Source: Fimbriimonadales bacterium
GTDB taxonomy: Bacteria > Armatimonadota > Fimbriimonadia > Fimbriimonadales > Fimbriimonadaceae
DNA: 8,056 nucleotides
Reading direction: 5' to 3'
Assembly (NCBI GenBank): GCA_026392145.1
Contig: JAPLCS010000239.1
Span: 1,596-9,651 of the forward strand
In this document: one piece after another, positions 5,342 through 8,056 of the stretch
Layout of the letters: the number at the start of each line of letters is the position of its first letter
How positions within the stretch are numbered: position 1 is the first letter of the stretch
Made by a program: the position numbers and the translations under genes
Notes under the pieces: model-generated
The model's input: only the letters and a program-made list of their open reading frames with translations
The model's database searches: none
Told to the model about the DNA's origin: nothing

Positions 5342-5956
5342 TTAAGAACTACGAGCTTTTAGAATATTACTGACGTGATTTTTAACCGTCTTTTCTGCAA
5401 TTCCAAGTTTGTCAGCAATTTCCTTGTTTCGAATACCCGTTGCAACCAATTGTAGAATTTCTTGTTCCCGATCACTAAGTTCCAACATTTCCACTTCTAC
5501 TTCTTCGGGTGGAGTTGAGAGTTTTTCGACTCTTCGGAAATCCTCAATTACCTTAGCGGCTACGCGAGGAGAAATCTTAGCTTCACCTTTTGAGGCAAAA
5601 CGAACCGATTCAATGACTTCTTGAGGCGTGGAGGTCTTGAGAAGGTAACCGAGCGCTCCGGCACGAAACGCTTCAAAAATGGTGTCGTCGTCTTCTCGGA
5701 CCGTAAGAATTACTACCTTCACGTCTTTCTCTTTTCGAAGTAGACGGCGGGTAAGTTCGATACCGCTTAACCGAGGCATGTTGATGTCAGTCATGAGTAC
5801 ATCTGGGGCTTCGGCTTGGCAGGCATCATATGCTTCTTGACCATCTCGGCAGACAGCGAGGACTTCAATATCTGTCCCCGTGCTTAAGATTTTCTGAATT
5901 GCCTTTCGGTAATTGTCCTCATCATCAGCAATTACCACACGAATTTTCTCTGCCAT
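5342..5956 (-). CDS. NarL/LuxR-family response regulator, slightly short at the C-terminus
   Basis: A 204-residue two-component transcription factor. The receiver domain (about 4-120) has the acidic pair Asp11/Asp12, phospho-acceptor Asp57 in MTDINMP, Thr85 in ILTVRE and Lys107 in GYLLKTSTP. A charged linker (about 138-157) leads to a LuxR-type helix-turn-helix from 160 (LSDREQEILQLVATGIRNKE, then EKTVKNHVSNILK). Phosphorylation by a histidine kinase, not in this window, would promote dimerisation and DNA binding. The protein ends KARSS directly after the recognition helix, lacking the final helix (usually NRTEAV-like, about 10-15 residues); it may be a natural early stop or a small frameshift. 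The ATG has no SD but a perfect TATAAT eight bases upstream. It is divergent from the ABC ATPase gene and precedes the pilin gene on the same strand. Confidence 0.92.
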   Translation of the reverse strand: MAEKIRVVIADDEDNYRKAIQKILSTGTDIEVLAVCRDGQEAYDACQAEAPDVLMTDINMPRLSGIELTRRLLRKEKDVKVVILTVREDDDTIFEAFRAGALGYLLKTSTPQEVIESVRFASKGEAKISPRVAAKVIEDFRRVEKLSTPPEEVEVEMLELSDREQEILQLVATGIRNKEIADKLGIAEKTVKNHVSNILKARSS

Positions 5957-5964
5957 TTCACTTC

Positions 5965-5993
5965 ATTATACGTACTCCAGATAGAATGATAAA
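5965..5993 (-). promoter_or_regulatory. Sigma-70-type promoter of the response regulator, probably leaderless
   Basis: On the minus strand TATAAT (5970-5965) is a perfect -10 box, with TTTATC (5993-5988; half-match to TTGACA) 17 bases upstream. The response regulator ATG at 5956 is only eight bases below the -10, so transcription would begin at or next to the start codon. The -35 region abuts the TAGAAT box of the divergent ABC gene. Confidence 0.55.
5982..5987 (+). promoter_or_regulatory. -10-like box for a possibly leaderless ABC ATPase transcript
   Basis: TAGAAT matches TATAAT at five of six positions and lies seven bases before the ATG at 5995. There is no SD. TTCACT at 5957-5962 resembles a -35 box but with a 19-base spacer. 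This box favours the ATG at 5995 over the in-frame ATG at 5986, which it overlaps. Confidence 0.45.
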
Positions 5994-5994
5994 C

Positions 5995-6984
5995 ATGCCT
6001 TTGCTTTCCGTCCGCGATTTACATGTTTCATTTGGTGAAACAGAAGTATTGCGAGGTGTGAATTTTGATTTAGAAGAAGGTGAGACTCTCGGAGTGGTTG
6101 GAGAGTCCGGATGTGGCAAGTCGATGACTGGGTTTGCAATTATGGGCATGCTACAAGCTCCTGGCCGAGTCTCAAAGGGGCAGATCTTGCTCGAAGGTAA
6201 AGACCTTGTGAATTTGCCTGAACGGGTGTATCGAACTATTCGCGGACAGGAGATTGCATTAGTAATGCAAGATCCATTTACTTCGCTTAACCCAATGATG
6301 AAAGTGGGTGATCAGATTGCTGAAGTGTTCTGGCTACATCAAGGTACTCCTAAGGCGGAAGCACGCTTGCTGGCGGTTGAAATGCTGAGAAAGGTTGGAG
6401 TTCCTTCCCCAGAAGTTAGTGCTAAAAAGTATCCGCACCAAATGAGTGGTGGACAGCGGCAGCGAGTAGTAATTGCTATGGCCTTTGCCTGCAAACCCAA
6501 GGTGCTGATTGCTGATGAGCCGACTACCGCCCTTGATGTGACATTGCAGGCACAGATTTTGAGGTTGTTAAGAGAACTTCAGGAGCAGGAAAAGACTTCC
6601 GTCATTTTGATTTCGCATGACATTGGAGCTATAGCTTCTGTGTCCCATAGAATGGCAGTGTTTTATGCTGGGAGAATCATTGAGATTGGAACCACCGAAG
6701 AAGTGTTACGAAAAGCGGCTCATCCGTACACTCGCGCTCTGTTGAATTCATTGCCACGTGCAGGACAAACTCGATTGGAGAGTATTGGCGGACAACCGCC
6801 CGATTTTAATCTTTTGACTGGTGAATGCTCCTTTGCCGCGCGTTGCCCATTAGTAATTGATGCTTGCTCAGTTGAGCCACTGCTTGAAAATATTGAGGGC
6901 AATCACTGTTCCGCTTGTCATCGGGCCGGTGAAGTGTTGAAGTTAGAATTTGGTAAGAGCTTAACTGAACTTAAAGTACTGTGA
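5995..6984 (+). CDS. Peptide/nickel-type ABC transporter ATP-binding protein (DppD/OppD family)
   Basis: A 329-residue ATPase of the oligopeptide/dipeptide importer class, powering uptake through two membrane permeases at the cytoplasmic face. Seen are Walker A GESGCGKS (36-43), Q-loop Gln92 in VMQDPFTSLNPM, signature MSGGQRQR (150-157), Walker B VLIADEPT (170-177, catalytic Glu175), D-loop ALD and His208 in ISHD. The C-terminal oligo-HPY extension starts at HPYTRALLNSLPR and has IGGQPPDF and a cysteine set (CSFAARC, then DAC, then HCSAC); some DppD proteins bind an iron-sulfur cluster with such cysteines. A longer reading frame upstream would overlap the response regulator and is rejected; 5986 is an alternative start adding three residues. 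No permease, binding protein or second ATPase is beside it. Its stop overlaps the MFS start (GTGA), linking the two. The peptide substrate is unknown. Confidence 0.92.
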   Translation: MPLLSVRDLHVSFGETEVLRGVNFDLEEGETLGVVGESGCGKSMTGFAIMGMLQAPGRVSKGQILLEGKDLVNLPERVYRTIRGQEIALVMQDPFTSLNPMMKVGDQIAEVFWLHQGTPKAEARLLAVEMLRKVGVPSPEVSAKKYPHQMSGGQRQRVVIAMAFACKPKVLIADEPTTALDVTLQAQILRLLRELQEQEKTSVILISHDIGAIASVSHRMAVFYAGRIIEIGTTEEVLRKAAHPYTRALLNSLPRAGQTRLESIGGQPPDFNLLTGECSFAARCPLVIDACSVEPLLENIEGNHCSACHRAGEVLKLEFGKSLTELKVL

Positions 6985-8056
6985 AGTCAACACGCAACGC
7001 GGAATGGGCACTTCTTTTTGCAGTGCTTCTGGACATGATTGGATTCACCATGTTGATTCCGGACATTCAGTTGCGAGCAGAACAAATGCTTGGTACCTTT
7101 CCATATAAAGGACCAATCATTGGGGTTTTGTTGCAGTCAACATTTTTGGTCCAACTGCTCGTCTCTCCGAAGTGGGGAAAGTGGGCGGATAGCACTGGCA
7201 GGAAACGTGTATTTCTTTTCTGTCAGTTTCTTTCGGCCGTTGCCATGTTGTTGTACGGATTGTCGACTGCCGTCCTACTTTTGTTTGCGAGTCGTATAGT
7301 TGCAGGGTTTGGGGCAGCTAATGTGTCAACGGCACAAGCGATAGCTTCTTCTCTTGGTGATGAAAAGTATCGAACCAAGGCACTGGGGCGTATTAGCGCT
7401 GCTTTATCGGCCGGGATGATTGTTGGTCCTGCGGTTGGTGGCTTTGCTGCCCATGCCGGAGACTCAGTACTCGTCGGGTTTGTTGGTGCGGGAATATCTG
7501 CTCTTGGAGGTCTGGTTGTGTGGATGTTTGTACCAGGTGATCAACAAGACTTGGTTGCACAAAAGGATGCTTCAGCACCCTCAAAGAAAAAGTGGCTTGA
7601 TTTTTCTCTTTTTGCAAAATATCCGGAAGTAAAGCCGTTCTTTTGGATCTCTGCGGCTGGATCTTTTGCACTAGGGACTTTAGAAGGAACCTTTGGTCGC
7701 TTAATTAAGGTGATGCTTGGATTTGATGCTAAGCAGTTCGGAATTATTTTCTCTTACGAAGCCGTGCTCGGCGTGCTGATGGGTGGGTTGTTGCTAGGTT
7801 GGATTTCAAAGCGACTGTGTGAAACTACGTTATTGCGCTGGGGTTACGTGCTGCAAGGTGTAGGGTTAGGTCTTAACCCATTAGCTGGCTGGCTTTCTTG
7901 TTTTGCACCCGGATTGTTCTGGCTTTTTGTGGCTTCAACGTTCTACGGTATTGGTGCTGGAGCTATTGGCCCCACTCTTGCAAGCCTTTCAAGTTCTGCA
8001 GTCGCAGAAGATGTTAGAGGTGAGATGTTTGGAATGTTGCAGTCCGCTCGTACCGC
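6981..8056 (+). CDS. Major facilitator superfamily transporter, DHA1/TetA-like (3' end cut)
   Basis: The N-terminal 358 residues of a 12-helix MFS permease; the frame is open to the window edge, so probably 40-60 residues are missing. MFS proteins of this type are mostly proton-coupled drug or metabolite exporters in the inner membrane. Seen are helix 1 with LLDMIGFTMLIPD, loop 2-3 motif A GKWADSTGRKR (66-76), helix 4 RIVAGFGAANVSTAQAI, and the antiporter motif-C-like SAGMIVGPAVGGF in helix 5. The central cytoplasmic loop is basic (SKKKW region). The second half repeats the pattern weakly (GGLLLGWISKRL). The start is a GTG whose last two bases begin the ABC stop codon (GTGA), with no good SD, so it relies on re-initiation after the ABC gene. 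The pairing with a peptide-type ATPase suggests a shared substrate or only shared transcription; the substrate cannot be told. Confidence 0.88.
   Translation, partial: MKSTRNAEWALLFAVLLDMIGFTMLIPDIQLRAEQMLGTFPYKGPIIGVLLQSTFLVQLLVSPKWGKWADSTGRKRVFLFCQFLSAVAMLLYGLSTAVLLLFASRIVAGFGAANVSTAQAIASSLGDEKYRTKALGRISAALSAGMIVGPAVGGFAAHAGDSVLVGFVGAGISALGGLVVWMFVPGDQQDLVAQKDASAPSKKKWLDFSLFAKYPEVKPFFWISAAGSFALGTLEGTFGRLIKVMLGFDAKQFGIIFSYEAVLGVLMGGLLLGWISKRLCETTLLRWGYVLQGVGLGLNPLAGWLSCFAPGLFWLFVASTFYGIGAGAIGPTLASLSSSAVAEDVRGEMFGMLQSART

Noticed and set aside
5830..5994. N-terminal extension of the ABC ATPase reading frame upstream of 5995
   Set aside because: The extension runs antisense through the response regulator's receiver domain, has no family similarity, and the normal DppD N-terminus (MPLLSVRDLHVSF) begins at 5995 with a -10-like box seven bases before it.
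7393..7671. Overlapping open frames on both strands within 7393-7671
   Set aside because: The MFS frame is continuous from 6981 to 8056 with conserved motifs; these others are shadows.
1..8056. CRISPR arrays, tRNA genes, insertion sequences or attachment-site repeats
   Set aside because: No regularly spaced repeats, transposase motifs, flanking terminal repeats or cloverleaf-like sequence were found; almost all bases are taken up by recognisable genes.

Overview
This is bacterial chromosomal DNA, estimated by eye in the mid-40s % GC. It is gene-dense, with intergenic gaps of 0 to 64 bases. I see no rRNA, tRNA, insertion sequence, CRISPR array or long repeat. The phylum cannot be fixed from the sequence. 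Some genes have a TAnnnT -10-like box only 6-8 bases before the ATG and no Shine-Dalgarno (SD) sequence, while operon-internal genes have good SD sites or stop/start overlaps. That mix suits a lineage that uses leaderless mRNAs (Deinococcota, Armatimonadota, Actinomycetota and similar). A lone GspG-type pseudopilin would fit Armatimonadota, but this is a weak guess.

Left part, plus strand (1-4826). The window opens inside the E1-alpha gene of a pyruvate (or acetoin-type 2-oxo acid) dehydrogenase, followed by complete E1-beta with an ATGA overlap. No E2 gene follows. Instead, 18 bases on, there is a small ECF-type sigma factor, then a TauE/SafE (TSUP) sulfur-anion permease, a YgaP-type rhodanese with a membrane tail, and a three-domain persulfide dioxygenase-rhodanese of the CstB type. 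The last three form a sulfide/persulfide detoxification module: CstB oxidises low-molecular-weight persulfides to thiosulfate, the membrane rhodanese handles sulfane sulfur, and TauE probably exports sulfite or another sulfur anion. Neither a CstR/CsoR-type repressor nor a sulfide:quinone oxidoreductase gene is present here. A sigma factor stands upstream where one might look for a regulator. A hairpin with a short T-run, lying inside the 3' end of the convergent pilin gene, probably ends this unit.

Middle part, minus strand (4828-5956). A NarL/LuxR-type response regulator is followed by a GspG-like prepilin. The regulator stops straight after its DNA-recognition helix, so it is slightly short. 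No histidine kinase is in view.

Right part, plus strand (5995-8056). Divergent from the response regulator, across a 38-base gap with two interlocked promoter-like signals, is a DppD/OppD-type peptide-transporter ATPase. A GTGA overlap joins it to an MFS (DHA1-type) exporter that runs off the window. The ATPase has no permease or binding-protein gene beside it here.

The most interesting points are the sigma factor-persulfide module attached to a dehydrogenase operon, the 13-base perfect inverted repeat just upstream of tauE, and the recurring leaderless-start architecture.
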